From PoT sp049331405 (GTDB taxonomy: Bacteria > Planctomycetota > Planctomycetia > Isosphaerales > Isosphaeraceae), in contig NZ_CP186274.1 of assembly GCF_049331405.1 (NCBI RefSeq), positions 7,006,001 to 7,070,000 of the forward strand: a stretch of DNA of 64,000 bases. Reading direction: 5' to 3'. Within the stretch, counting starts at the first letter, position 1. Each line of letters opens with the position of its first letter. The notes under the pieces were generated by a model. That model saw nothing but the letters and a program-made list of their open reading frames with translations. It searched no databases and was not told the DNA's origin. Both the position numbers and the translations under genes were made by a program. Shown here piece after piece: positions 43,626 through 52,582 of the stretch.

Positions 43626-43832
43626 ATGTCGAATCACAACAACACCTCGGGACAGAAGCCCGAGTCGAACTCGAACTTCGACCGCGATCCCCAGAGCGGA
43701 ATGAGCCGGGATGTCGCCGCCGAGCAACTGCGGGAAGCTGAAGAGAGCCGGCAGGCCCAGAACTCCGGGCCATCCATCCGGGAACGCATGGTCGACATCG
43801 GACGCGGCAATCAGCAGTCGGGTCGCCATTGA
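43626..43832 (+). CDS. Small hydrophilic, disordered protein (68 aa)
   Basis: MSNHNNTSGQKPESNSNFDR... composed mostly of N, S, Q, E, R and D with no hydrophobic core, so probably unfolded. ATG at 43626 has GGAGG 7 nt upstream. No family recognised. A middle segment SRDVAAEQLREAEESRQAQN could form a helix. It is transcribed after the sulfatase and ends 42 bases before a perfect 38-bp palindrome. Confidence 0.75.
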   Translation: MSNHNNTSGQKPESNSNFDRDPQSGMSRDVAAEQLREAEESRQAQNSGPSIRERMVDIGRGNQQSGRH

Positions 43833-43874
43833 TCCCGGCCGCTAGACTTCGCCACTCGCGATGATTTCACGAAC

Positions 43875-43912
43875 AAGGGCGAGCCCCGAGGTATACCTCG
43901 GGGCTCGCCCTT
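43875..43912. terminator. 38-bp perfect palindrome (bidirectional terminator)
   Basis: AAGGGCGAGCCCCGAGGTA (43875-43893) is immediately followed by its reverse complement (43894-43912), then TTGGG. Lies between the small disordered protein gene (plus) and the convergent debranching enzyme gene (minus). Confidence 0.85.
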
Positions 43913-43949
43913 TTGGGTTTCAAGCCCAGTTATCAAGGTCCGTCGGGAT

Positions 43950-46145
43950 TCAAGCCTCTGAAACGAGGATCACGAGCGAGCGGGCCTCGACTTTGTAAGG
44001 GTGCAGAACCGGGATGTTCGGCCCTTGATCGGGCTCCATGGCATCTTCGGGCGATGGTAAGGAGGTATCGACGACGCGGTGCCAAATTCGGCCGGTCGGC
44101 GAGGCCGGGATCCGGAAGATCAGTGGCTCCCAATAGGCATTGAAGGCGAAGTAGAAATCCCGGTCGATCACGCCCGGGCGATCCACGCGGCGACCATCGA
44201 GGGCGAATGCCAGGGCATGGCTATTGTGCGAGAAGTCGGGTTGGCATGGCTCGACTCCGTGCCAGCTAATGTCGGGCAGGCGGCCGAATTTAGCCCCATT
44301 GAAGAACGTCTTTCGACGGAGGGCGGGATGGTTTCGTCGGAGGGCGATTAGCTGCCTGACGAATCTGAGAAAGCCTTCGTTCGTCTCGGCCAGTGACCAG
44401 TCGACCCAACCCGTGGCGTTGTCCTGACACCAGGCATTGTTGTTGCCGTTCTGAGTGCGGAGGAGTTCGTCACCGCCGAGGAGCATCGGCACACCCTGGG
44501 AGACGAGCAAGGTGGCGATCAGGTTGCGTGCCTGGCGGCTCCTCAGAGCGAGGATCTCGGGATCTTTGGTAGGCCCTTCGACGCCGCAGTTCCAACTGTA
44601 ATTGTCGTTGACACCATCGCGGTTGCTCTCGCCGTTGGCCTCGTTGTGCTTCTCGTTGTAAGAGACGACGTCGCAGAGCGTGAACCCGTCGTGGCAGGTG
44701 ATGAAGTTGAGGGACATGAGCGGGCTCATGCCCGGGAAGATGTCCTCGCTGCCGCAGACCCGGCTAGCCAGGTCCGGGGTCATTCCCGGGTCTCCGCGCC
44801 AGAAGCGTCTGACTTCGTCGCGGAATCGGTTGTTCCAGGCCGACCATCGGGCTCCGCCCGGGAAGTGGCCGAGCTGGTACGTCCCGAGATCCCAGGGTTC
44901 GGCGATCAGCTTGGCCCCGGAGAGGAGCGAGTCCTCGGAAATCTGCTCGATCACGGGGGGCTGGATCATGAGATTCCCGCGGCGGTCGCGGCCCAGGACC
45001 GAGGCGAGGTCGAAGCGAAAGCCATCCACCCCCCCCTCTGCCAGCCAGTTGCGGAGGCAGGACAGGAGCAACTCGCGGACGATGGGATGGTTGCTGTTGA
45101 CGCTATTCCCGCATCCGGAAAAGTTGAGGTACTCCCCTCGTTCATTCAGGATGTAATACAGGCTGTTGTCGAGGCCTCGGAAGCTGTAGGTCGGGCCGTT
45201 TTCGCCGCTTTCTGCGGTGTGGTTCATGACGATGTCGAGGATGACTTCGATCCCCGCGTTATGAAAGGCCCGGACCATCTGGCGGAACTCGTCCCAGGGC
45301 TGCGATCGCTCGGGATTGCTGGAATAGGCCGCCTTGGGTGCGGCGTAGGTGATGGGGTTGTATCCCCAGAAGTTCTTGAGCCTCTCGCCCGTGTATGGAT
45401 TCACGTAAGGGCAGTCGTTTTCGTCGAACTCGTCGATGGGCATCAATTCCACGGCCGTGATGCCCAGATCCTTCAAATACGGGATCTTCTCGATCAGGCC
45501 CGCGAAGGTCCCTGGTCGATGGACTCCCGACGACGGATCGACCGTGAAGCCTCGCACGTGAAGCTCATAGATGATCGAATCCTCGCGGGGAATGCCCGGG
45601 TGGCTGTCCCCCTGGAGGTCCATCATTGACCGATTCAGGAGGCTCCGTCGGGGCTGCTTCGAGGGGTCTCCCCAGGGTCGGCCGCAGGAGAGGGAGTGCG
45701 AGATCGGGTTGAGGAGGATGTGGCTCGGGTCGTAGCAGTTGCCGTTGCCTTTCGGGCCGTCGACGCGATAGCCGTAACAGAACTCGTTGGGGAGGCCGTC
45801 CACCTGGACGTGCCAGTGGTCCCCGGTGCGGTGGTTCCTGGGATCGAGGGGGACCTCCGCCTCGATCTCGCCGCTGCAAGGCTCGGAGAGGACGAGGCTG
45901 ACGGAAGTCCCATGGCGGCAGACAAGCGAGAAGTTGACCCCGTGCGGGGTCAGGCTCGCCCCCAGGGGCAACGGGTTCCCGCGCACGATCGAGATCGGCT
46001 TGTTGCCGAACGCGTAAGGACCGGGCTCGGACGAGCTCGCGACGCTCCTGCCCGAAGCTTGAGTCGCGAAGCTCTCATCCCCGTTTTGCGGGCTCTTCGC
46101 GGTGGCTGGGGAAGGGTTCGGACGGGCATCGGGCATCTGGCTCAT
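43950..46145 (-). CDS. glgX: Glycogen debranching enzyme (GlgX/isoamylase, GH13)
   Basis: 731 residues. Hydrolyses alpha-1,6 branch linkages of glycogen. After a Pro/Ser-rich N-terminal extension (about 45 residues) come a CBM48 domain (GNPLPLGASLTPHGVNFSLVCRHGTSVSLVL) and the GH13 barrel: VELMPIDEFDEND, FWGYNPITYAAPKAAYSS, VILDIVMNHTAE, then the catalytic nucleophile Asp379 in GFRFDLASVLGRDRRG, the acid/base Glu in LIAEPWDLG and the third Asp in ITCHDGFTL. A C-terminal beta domain ends the protein. The start ATG 46145 has GAGGG 4-5 nt away; the frame is open 51 codons further. Functionally pairs with GlgP, though 20 kb apart. Cytoplasmic. Confidence 0.95.
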   Translation of the reverse strand: MSQMPDARPNPSPATAKSPQNGDESFATQASGRSVASSSEPGPYAFGNKPISIVRGNPLPLGASLTPHGVNFSLVCRHGTSVSLVLSEPCSGEIEAEVPLDPRNHRTGDHWHVQVDGLPNEFCYGYRVDGPKGNGNCYDPSHILLNPISHSLSCGRPWGDPSKQPRRSLLNRSMMDLQGDSHPGIPREDSIIYELHVRGFTVDPSSGVHRPGTFAGLIEKIPYLKDLGITAVELMPIDEFDENDCPYVNPYTGERLKNFWGYNPITYAAPKAAYSSNPERSQPWDEFRQMVRAFHNAGIEVILDIVMNHTAESGENGPTYSFRGLDNSLYYILNERGEYLNFSGCGNSVNSNHPIVRELLLSCLRNWLAEGGVDGFRFDLASVLGRDRRGNLMIQPPVIEQISEDSLLSGAKLIAEPWDLGTYQLGHFPGGARWSAWNNRFRDEVRRFWRGDPGMTPDLASRVCGSEDIFPGMSPLMSLNFITCHDGFTLCDVVSYNEKHNEANGESNRDGVNDNYSWNCGVEGPTKDPEILALRSRQARNLIATLLVSQGVPMLLGGDELLRTQNGNNNAWCQDNATGWVDWSLAETNEGFLRFVRQLIALRRNHPALRRKTFFNGAKFGRLPDISWHGVEPCQPDFSHNSHALAFALDGRRVDRPGVIDRDFYFAFNAYWEPLIFRIPASPTGRIWHRVVDTSLPSPEDAMEPDQGPNIPVLHPYKVEARSLVILVSEA

Positions 46146-46394
46146 CAATCCCTCGCGCGGGTTCCGATTCCGAGCGGCGGATTCCCCGGGGCCGTCGACT
46201 CGCCGGTGATTCGGCGAGATCCCTGAGGCTGGCTGCGTGGGAGACGGCCGAAGCCAGGCATCGGGCTGAGGATGTGAGGACTTCGGCGGCTCCTTCATCC
46301 GATTGCGCCGCTCTCCTAGAACGTCCCATTTCCTCGGCGAACGATCAAGGGTTTTCCGTATTTGGAGGGGACGCGAGGTGCTTGGCGTCTGTGC

Positions 46395-47024
46395 TTATGC
46401 CGTCGATTTGCGCTCCGGCTTCGCTTTGAATCCGGGCGTCTCGCCGCGATCGAGGATGGATTGGGCCGCCTGCTTGCAAGACTCCAGGATCTTGCCCGCA
46501 AGTTCTCCATCCTGGACGGACCTCGCGAGGCCGATGCCTCCGACGCAGAGGGCCAGCGTGGCGAGGGCCTGCTCTTCGTTGAAGGCAGGTTGGCCGTCGG
46601 GCCCTTGCGTCGTCGCCAGGCGTTGGAAGTCGAGGACCATCGCCTCGAACCCTTTCTTGACCGAGTCGTCCGATCGGCAGACCTCTGAGAGCAAGGCGGC
46701 GAGCGGGCAGCCTTCCTCGATCTTCTGGAGGTGGACGTCCCCGAGGTAGCGGGTGACGAATGCATCGAGGTCCTTGCGGACGTCAGTCCTCGTGGCCTGG
46801 TCATCGGCTTTGATGTTGAACTGGCCGCGGAAGTACTCGAAGAGCTCGGCGAGCAAGGCCTGCTTCGAGGCGAAGTGGGCGTAGAAGCCCCCCGCGGTCA
46901 AGCCCGCCTCCTCCATCACTCCGTCCACGCCCGTCGCGTGATAGCCCTGGCGACGGAAGACTCGCCCCGCCGCCTCGAGGATCTTCTCACGCGTCTTCGC
47001 CTTGTGTCCGGGGGGATAACGCAT
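46395..47024 (-). CDS. TetR/AcrR-family transcriptional regulator
   Basis: 209 residues. N-terminal helix-turn-helix (about 10-56): REKILEAAGRVFRRQGYHATGVDGVMEEAGLTAGGFYAHFASKQALLAELF, the clear TetR_N pattern with GGFYAHF. The C-terminal ligand domain (TetR_C_16-like) includes EEGCPLAALLSEVCRSDD. Such proteins repress their own and neighbouring genes until a small hydrophobic ligand binds. The neighbour 125 bp upstream, same strand, is a beta-ketoacyl synthase gene, so a lipid or acyl ligand is plausible but unproven. Repressor of fabF or of the downstream region cannot be determined. Confidence 0.9.
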   Translation of the reverse strand: MRYPPGHKAKTREKILEAAGRVFRRQGYHATGVDGVMEEAGLTAGGFYAHFASKQALLAELFEYFRGQFNIKADDQATRTDVRKDLDAFVTRYLGDVHLQKIEEGCPLAALLSEVCRSDDSVKKGFEAMVLDFQRLATTQGPDGQPAFNEEQALATLALCVGGIGLARSVQDGELAGKILESCKQAAQSILDRGETPGFKAKPERKSTA

Positions 47025-47149
47025 GGGGGCTCCTCGAGCAATCGACGCCGGTTGCGATGGCCTTTTCGTCTAGCTTGAGTTTCTCCGGGCTGGTCCGTCC
47101 GTCAAGATGATGCCGGTCGGAAGTTGAGCGGGATGGGGCTTGAACCGTC

Positions 47150-48415
47150 TCAACGGCCGTCGTAATCGCCCACGATGAGGCAGGAGTTGTGGCCTCCGAA
47201 GCCGAAGCTCGTTGAGAGGGCGGTCCTGACCTTCGTCTCGCGGGCGACATTCGGGACGTAGTCGAGGTCGCACGCCGGGTCGGGCGTCTCGTAGTTGATC
47301 GTGGGGGGGATAACCCCGCGGCCGATGGCGAGCACGCAGGCGATGAACTCGATCGCGGCGCTGGCGCCGCAGAGGTGGCCCGTCATGCCCTTCGTGCTGC
47401 TGACGGAAATCCGATAGGCCTCATCGCCGAAGACCTCTTTAATCGCCCGGGTCTCGACCTCGTCGCCGAGCGATGTACTCGTGGCGTGGGCGTTGATGTA
47501 ATCGACCTCATCGCGCGGGAGGCCTGCGTCATGCAGGGCATTGCGCATGGCCTGCACCGCGCCTCGGCCGTCGGGATGGGGAGCGGCGATGCCGTAGGCG
47601 TCGTTCGTGCGGCCGCAGCCGAGGACCTCGGCGTAGATGCGGGCTCCTCGCTTCCGGGCGTGCTCCAGGTCTTCGAGGACGAGGATCCCGGCCCCTTCGC
47701 TGAGGACGAATCCGTCGCGGTCGCGGTCGAACGGGCGGCTCGCCTCCTGGGGCGACTCGTTGCGAGCCGACAGGGCCCGCGCGGCGATGAACCCGCCGAG
47801 GCCCATGACCGTGATCGTGGCGTCGGAGCCTCCGGTGAGCATGACGTCGGCCTCGCCCCGCTGCACGGCGCGGAAGGCGTCGGCGATGGCGTCGGCCGCC
47901 GAGGCACACGCAGAGGCCACCGCGGCACTCGGCCCCTGGAGGCCGAACTGGATGGCAACGCTGGCCGGCCCGGCGTTGGGCATCATCTTGGGGATGACGA
48001 ACGGACTGATGCGACGAGGGCCCCCCTTCATGTACGCCTCGTGGCCGTCCTCGAACTCGTTCAGGCCTCCGATGCTGCAACCGAGGATCACCCCGTGGCG
48101 GAAGGGGTCGCCCGTCGAGAGGTCGAGGCCGCTGTCCTTGACGGCCTCCACCGCCGCGTGGACTGCGAACTGCGAGAATCGATCCATCCTCCTTGCCGCG
48201 CGGGGATCCGGCAATTTCGAGGGGTCGAAGCCTTTCACCTCGCCGGCGATCCGGACGGGGAAGGCGGAGACGTCGAACTGCTCGATCATTCCGATCCCAC
48301 TGCGCCCGGCCGTGAGCCCATCCCAGAACGCGTGGACGTCGTTGCCGAGCGGGTTGATCGTGCCCAGGCCCGTCACAACCACGCGCCGCCACTCTCTGCC
48401 CCTCGAGGCACTCAT
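47150..48415 (-). CDS. fabF: Beta-ketoacyl-ACP synthase II
   Basis: 421 residues. Condenses acyl-ACP with malonyl-ACP in fatty acid elongation. Thiolase fold with the KAS triad: Cys170 in ASACASAADA, His310 in NAHATSTSLGD, His347 in TGHLCGASA. GTGxGP-type N-terminus is VVVTGLGTINPLGNDVHAFW, and the C-terminal GFGGHN glycine loop is intact (SFGFGGHNSCL). FabF-type rather than FabH (C-H-H, not C-H-N). The ATG 48415 overlaps the stop of the DinB-like gene (ATGA), so the two are a coupled operon. GGGAG at 8 nt. A second KAS may exist elsewhere; this one could be for a special lipid, but no ACP or other fab genes lie here. Confidence 0.94.
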   Translation of the reverse strand: MSASRGREWRRVVVTGLGTINPLGNDVHAFWDGLTAGRSGIGMIEQFDVSAFPVRIAGEVKGFDPSKLPDPRAARRMDRFSQFAVHAAVEAVKDSGLDLSTGDPFRHGVILGCSIGGLNEFEDGHEAYMKGGPRRISPFVIPKMMPNAGPASVAIQFGLQGPSAAVASACASAADAIADAFRAVQRGEADVMLTGGSDATITVMGLGGFIAARALSARNESPQEASRPFDRDRDGFVLSEGAGILVLEDLEHARKRGARIYAEVLGCGRTNDAYGIAAPHPDGRGAVQAMRNALHDAGLPRDEVDYINAHATSTSLGDEVETRAIKEVFGDEAYRISVSSTKGMTGHLCGASAAIEFIACVLAIGRGVIPPTINYETPDPACDLDYVPNVARETKVRTALSTSFGFGGHNSCLIVGDYDGR

Positions 48416-49005
48416 CCCTGATTCTCCCTGCCTAATGTTTTCCGCTCGTCGGGTCGGGCTGCCTGCTGGAATCGCTCGAGTTCCCGCTCGAGGAGCCCCT
48501 TGACCGGGGCCTTCCCCAGCGCAAGGCGGGCGATCATGAACTCGCCCATGAGGAACGACGTGTAACCGGAGAGCGACAGCACCATCTCCCCGAGTGTTCC
48601 GAACCGGAAGAGCCCGTCCTCGTCCCAGGCCTCCTCGACTTCCAGGCGAGCGTCGAGTTGCCCTGGCTCGAGCGACTCCGTCGCGTGGATGAGGTCCGTC
48701 CTGTGCCTGGCGTAAAGGGAGGGCAAGGATACGTCCCACTCCGCGATGTCCTCGTCATCGCCGATTCCCCAGGGGGCGAAGCGGGCCTCGAACCCATATG
48801 GGACCTCGGGCAACTCCCCCGCGTCGAGATGAACGAGCGCGGCCCTGTCCGCCACCGTCACCATCCCGAGCAACCGAGCGACGCTCCGGAACGGCCCGTG
48901 CATCGGCCTCAAGAGCTCTCGAGGCGAGAGATCCGCGACCGCCTCGAGCACGAGTTGGCGCGTGAAATCGAGCTCCTTCGACAGCAGGGTGATCGAGGGA
49001 TCCAT
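48412..49005 (-). CDS. DinB-family four-helix protein
   Basis: 197 residues. Predicted DinB/YfiT-like four-helix bundle (DinB_2): SITLLSKELDFTRQLVLEAVADLSPRELLRPMHGPFRSVARLLGMVTVADRAALVHLDAG, then PSLYARHRTDLIHATESLEPGQLD and LGEMVLSLSGYTSFLMGEFMIARLALGK. DinB enzymes are metal-dependent thiol transferases or hydrolases acting on bacillithiol or mycothiol, but the usual His triad is not obvious here (His56, His78 and His119-like positions exist but spacing is not certain). Start ATG 49005 with AAGG at 9 nt. Its stop overlaps the fabF start, so it is translated with FabF. Function unknown. Confidence 0.75.
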   Translation of the reverse strand: MDPSITLLSKELDFTRQLVLEAVADLSPRELLRPMHGPFRSVARLLGMVTVADRAALVHLDAGELPEVPYGFEARFAPWGIGDDEDIAEWDVSLPSLYARHRTDLIHATESLEPGQLDARLEVEEAWDEDGLFRFGTLGEMVLSLSGYTSFLMGEFMIARLALGKAPVKGLLERELERFQQAARPDERKTLGRENQG

Positions 49006-49377
49006 CGGGAAAGCCTTCTTTCTGCGGCACGGTTCGCCGACGCTACGTCGCGAATTACCGGCCACTCACATCGACATCCATCAAGAGGATTTGCCGCGGA
49101 TTTGTCCGAAGCGAGGGTGTTGCATTTCGAGGTGTCGGAGCGTCTCGGGACCGATTCCTGGGCGACTCGAAATTGTATTTCGATCGTAATTTTAATCAAG
49201 GGTCGAGGAGCTTCGGCGATCTGATCCGAGGGTCTGGACGGTTTGAACTTGCCATCGCATCGTGCCTGGCTGGGAGGGCTTGTGCCGTTTCTCGACGGTA
49301 AACGCTTGACTTCGGAGAGCGGGTGACGAAGCTGAAATCCTCGAATGCCGTTGTGGTCGGAACCAGGGCTGCCCTCG
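49006..49377. other. Divergent region between DinB-like and PAS-AraC genes
   Basis: About 370 bases; no convincing gene, hairpin or operator. Short, AT-richer stretch at 49170-49200. Confidence 0.35.
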
Positions 49378-50166
49378 ATGACCGAACATCAGCAACTGCT
49401 CCAGTTGGCCGCCCTGTTCGATTGCCTGGAAGACGTGCTCGTCTGGGTCAAGGACCGACGCGGGTGTTATTGCTGGGTCAACCGGGCCTTCCTGATCAAC
49501 TTCGCCCTGGACGATCGCCGCGATCAGGCCCAGGCCCTGGCCGATTCGGCGGAAATCGTGGGGAAGACGGATTACGACCTGTCACCCGCCTTCCTCGCCG
49601 ACCAGTTCCGGCTCGATGACGAGCAGGTTCACGAAGGCAAAAGGATCGTCAATCGGATCGAACTCGTCGGCCAGCCCGACGGTCACGCAGTCTGGAACGT
49701 CACGAACAAGATCCCTCTATACGGACCGGACGGCGAGATCATCGGTACGGCCGGGATCACGAGGCGGCTCAACACGCCGAGGCAGGATATCGTCCCGGGC
49801 ACCGAGTTCGGCCCGGTGCTCGCGTACATGCGAGACCACTACCACACGCCGATCTCGAACGAGAAGTTGGCGAAGCTGGCGCATATGTCGGTGCGGGCCT
49901 TCGAGCGGAAGTTTCACAACAACTTCCACCTCACTCCGCAGAAGTACCTGCGCAAGTTGCAGATGCGCATGGCTAGCCGGGCCCTCGTGTACACGAACGA
50001 GCCGCTGGCCGACGTGGCGTTGAGCTGCGGTTTCTCGGATCAGAGCCACTTCACGCGCGAGTTCCGCCGGCACTTCGGCAGGACCCCACGAGATTACCGC
50101 GACCACTATGTGCGCGGGATCGTCGACGCCGCTCCTGTCACAAATCCTGCCGCTGTTAAGCAATAA
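49378..50166 (+). CDS. AraC-family regulator with N-terminal PAS domain
   Basis: 262 residues. PAS domain (about 5-130): LFDCLEDVLVWVKDRRGCYCWVNRAFL, VGKTDYDLSPAFLADQF, and NKIPLYGPDGEIIGTAGITRR, a cytoplasmic sensor for redox, ligand or light. C-terminal AraC DNA-binding domain with two HTH motifs (about 160-250): SNEKLAKLAHMSVRAFERKFHNNFHLTPQKYLRKLQM and LADVALSCGFSDQSHFTREFRRHFGRTPRDYR. It is followed by the copper amine oxidase gene 300 bp downstream; in enterics an AraC-family protein (FeaR) activates the amine oxidase gene tynA, so a similar pairing is likely. The last codons lie in a 30-bp sequence repeated beyond the amine oxidase gene. Start ATG 49378 (AGGG at 9 nt); ATG 49345 is possible. 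Confidence 0.9.
   Translation: MTEHQQLLQLAALFDCLEDVLVWVKDRRGCYCWVNRAFLINFALDDRRDQAQALADSAEIVGKTDYDLSPAFLADQFRLDDEQVHEGKRIVNRIELVGQPDGHAVWNVTNKIPLYGPDGEIIGTAGITRRLNTPRQDIVPGTEFGPVLAYMRDHYHTPISNEKLAKLAHMSVRAFERKFHNNFHLTPQKYLRKLQMRMASRALVYTNEPLADVALSCGFSDQSHFTREFRRHFGRTPRDYRDHYVRGIVDAAPVTNPAAVKQ
50135..50164. repeat. Direct repeat, left copy
   Basis: CTGTCACAAATCCTGCCGCT followed by GTTAAGCAAT. Covers the last codons of the PAS-AraC gene. Right copy at 52583-52612 matches 27 of 30 positions. Confidence 0.85.
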
Positions 50167-50464
50167 TCCGGGCATTTCACGCAGTATCTTGCAGCCGTAG
50201 AAATCCCGAAGGGGATAGGCTACGCCGAGTCGTCCACTCCTCACGACCTGTTGAAATCAGGCTTGGCGACCGACCCCTCGTCGCGGCTCACGCTCTCGTT
50301 TCGGATCGACATTCGTCGACTCATTCGACAATTCCTGCTGGTCGACGCCCTCTCCCCGGCCGATCGGCGGCGGCACCGCTCTATTCGAAGTTGCAGTTCG
50401 TTCAAACGATCTCGCCACAACCATCTGCTGCCGCTTGTTGAATCAACCTCCGAGGAGTACCTCC
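50167..50464. other. Promoter region of the amine oxidase gene
   Basis: About 300 bases without a gene. GAGGAG at 50452-50457 is the ribosome binding site for the next gene. The AraC regulator would be expected to bind here. Confidence 0.4.
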
Positions 50465-52489
50465 ATGCGGAACGCGAGTGCCATCGTCAGGGTTTGTATG
50501 GCCGGCCTCCTCCCGTCGTTCTTGGCGCTCGTCGATGCGTACTCCACGCTCCGCGCCCAGGCGGTCGACCACGCCCAACATGCTGCCAACCACGCAGACA
50601 AGACCCCGGCCCGGCATGCCCTGGATTCTCTCGACGCCGATGAGATCCAGGGTGCGGTGAGTATCGTCCGCAAGGGGAAGCAACTCGCCGACACGTATAA
50701 GTTCGTGACCGTCACACTGAAAGAGCCGGCGAAGGGGCTCGTCCTCCACCCTCATCAGGGGAATTCGATCGCCCGCGAGGCATTCCTCGTCCTGCTGGAC
50801 AACGCGACGGGTAAGGGGTACGAGGCGGTCGTCAACCTCGGCACGAAGGCGGTGACAAAGTTCGAGGCCCTGCCCGACGCTGTCCAGCCCTCGATCACGC
50901 TCGACGAGTTCTCCGAGTGCGAGGAGGCCGTGCGGAAGTCGCCGGAGTTCCAGGCGGCCCTCAAGAAACGCGGGGTCACGGACATGAGCCTCGTCATGGT
51001 CGACGCCTGGTCGGCCGGCCATTACGGCAACGAGCCCGAATCCGACAAGGGGAAGCGCCTCGTCCGATCGCTGAGCTGGGTCCGCTCCGACCCGCAGGAT
51101 AACGGTTATGCCCGGCCCATCGAAGGGGTCGTGGCGGTCGTGGACCTGAATCGCAAGGAAGTGCTCCGGATCGAGGACCACGGCGTCGTCCCCCTGCCCC
51201 CGAAGGCCGGGAACTGGGCCCGTCCCTCGATCCCCACGGTTCGAGGCGACCTCAAGTCGTATGAGGTTTCGCAGCCGGACGGCCCGAGCTTCTCGCAGAA
51301 TGGCAACGAAATCCAGTGGCAGAAGTGGGCGCTCCGGGTCGGGTTCAACCCTCGCGAGGGACTTGTCCTCTACACCGCCTCTTACGACGGTCGGCCGGTC
51401 TTCTATCGTGCCTCGATCGCCGAGATGGTCGTCCCCTACGCCGATCCCAAGGTTTCGGCCTACCGCAAGAATGCCTTCGACCTCGGCGAGTACGGCGTGG
51501 GCATGCTGGCCAATTCCCTGGCCCTGGGCTGCGACTGCCTGGGGACGATCCGATACTTCGACGGCCATATGACCGACAGCAAAGGGCGGCTGATCACGAT
51601 CAAGAACGCGATCTGCCTGCACGAGGAGGATTTCGGGCTCCTCTGGAAGCATACCGACTGGCGTACCAATCAATCGGAGGTGCGGCGCTCGCGCCGGCTG
51701 GCTGTGTCGATGATCGCCAACGTCGGCAACTACGACTATGGATTCTACTGGTACTTCTATCAGGATGGCACGATCCAGATGGAAGTGAAGCTCACCGGGA
51801 TCATGAATACCCAGGCCCTCAAGCCGGGAGAGACCGCCCGGTTCGGCACCGAGGTCGCCCCTCGCCTGAACGCCCCGTTCCATCAGCACTTCTTCAACGC
51901 CCGAATCGACCTCGACGTCGACGGCGAGGCCAACACCGTCCAGGAGGTCAACACTCGGAGCGTTCCCTCGGGGCCCGACAATCCTTTCGACAACGCCTTC
52001 GACACCGAGACGACCCCGCTGACGAAGGAGGCGAACGCCCAGCGCAACACGAACCTGCTCTCGTCCCGCTTCTGGCGGATCGTCAACAACGCCCGCAAGA
52101 ACGAGCTGGGCGGCCCCGTCGGCTATCGCCTCTGCCCGACCGAGAACACCCTGCCCTACGCCCGCCCCGGCTCGGCGATCCTCAAGCGGGCGGCCTTCGT
52201 CACCAAGAACCTCTGGGTGACCCCCTTCCGCAATGAGGAACGCTACCCGAGCGGCGACTACCCGAACCAGCACCCCGGCGACGACGGCTTGCCCCGTTGG
52301 ACCAAGGACAACCGCGACATCGCCGACACCGACCTCGTCCTCTGGTACACGTTCGGCCAGACGCACATCCCCCGGATCGAGGACTGGCCGGTGATGCCCG
52401 TCAGCTCGGCCGGGTTCCTCCTCCGGCCCGACGGCTTCTTCAACGCCAATCCGTCGCTCGACGTGCCCCCTCCTCCGTCGGGGATGTGA
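50465..52489 (+). CDS. Copper-containing (TPQ) primary amine oxidase, exported
   Basis: 674 residues. Oxidatively deaminates a primary amine (tyramine, phenylethylamine or similar) to aldehyde, NH3 and H2O2. A signal peptide (about 1-30, VCMAGLLPSFLALVDAYS) indicates periplasmic location. Domains: N2/N3 cystatin-like (about 50-230) and the catalytic beta domain (about 260-660). Active-site residues are identifiable: base Asp339 (NAFDLGEYG), cofactor Tyr423 in NVGNYDY (the T of the T-x-x-N-Y-D motif is N here), copper ligands His473 and His475 (HQHF) and His634 (TFGQTHIPR). ATG 50465 has GAGGAG at 7 nt. Follows the PAS-AraC gene. A direct repeat brackets this gene. Confidence 0.94.
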   Translation: MRNASAIVRVCMAGLLPSFLALVDAYSTLRAQAVDHAQHAANHADKTPARHALDSLDADEIQGAVSIVRKGKQLADTYKFVTVTLKEPAKGLVLHPHQGNSIAREAFLVLLDNATGKGYEAVVNLGTKAVTKFEALPDAVQPSITLDEFSECEEAVRKSPEFQAALKKRGVTDMSLVMVDAWSAGHYGNEPESDKGKRLVRSLSWVRSDPQDNGYARPIEGVVAVVDLNRKEVLRIEDHGVVPLPPKAGNWARPSIPTVRGDLKSYEVSQPDGPSFSQNGNEIQWQKWALRVGFNPREGLVLYTASYDGRPVFYRASIAEMVVPYADPKVSAYRKNAFDLGEYGVGMLANSLALGCDCLGTIRYFDGHMTDSKGRLITIKNAICLHEEDFGLLWKHTDWRTNQSEVRRSRRLAVSMIANVGNYDYGFYWYFYQDGTIQMEVKLTGIMNTQALKPGETARFGTEVAPRLNAPFHQHFFNARIDLDVDGEANTVQEVNTRSVPSGPDNPFDNAFDTETTPLTKEANAQRNTNLLSSRFWRIVNNARKNELGGPVGYRLCPTENTLPYARPGSAILKRAAFVTKNLWVTPFRNEERYPSGDYPNQHPGDDGLPRWTKDNRDIADTDLVLWYTFGQTHIPRIEDWPVMPVSSAGFLLRPDGFFNANPSLDVPPPPSGM

Positions 52490-52582
52490 GGTCGAGGCGT
52501 GCTTGGCCCTGGATTTCAAGGGATCTGCTGGTCCCATGGGCATGTGGCCTGCCCCAGCCTGACAGCCGGGGCTTTGCCGTTT

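Noticed and set aside
41775..43829. 684-residue minus-strand frame over the sulfatase
   Set aside because: Antisense shadow; sulfatase motifs are on the plus strand.
50402..52543. 713-residue minus-strand frame over the amine oxidase
   Set aside because: Antisense shadow; all catalytic residues lie in the plus frame.
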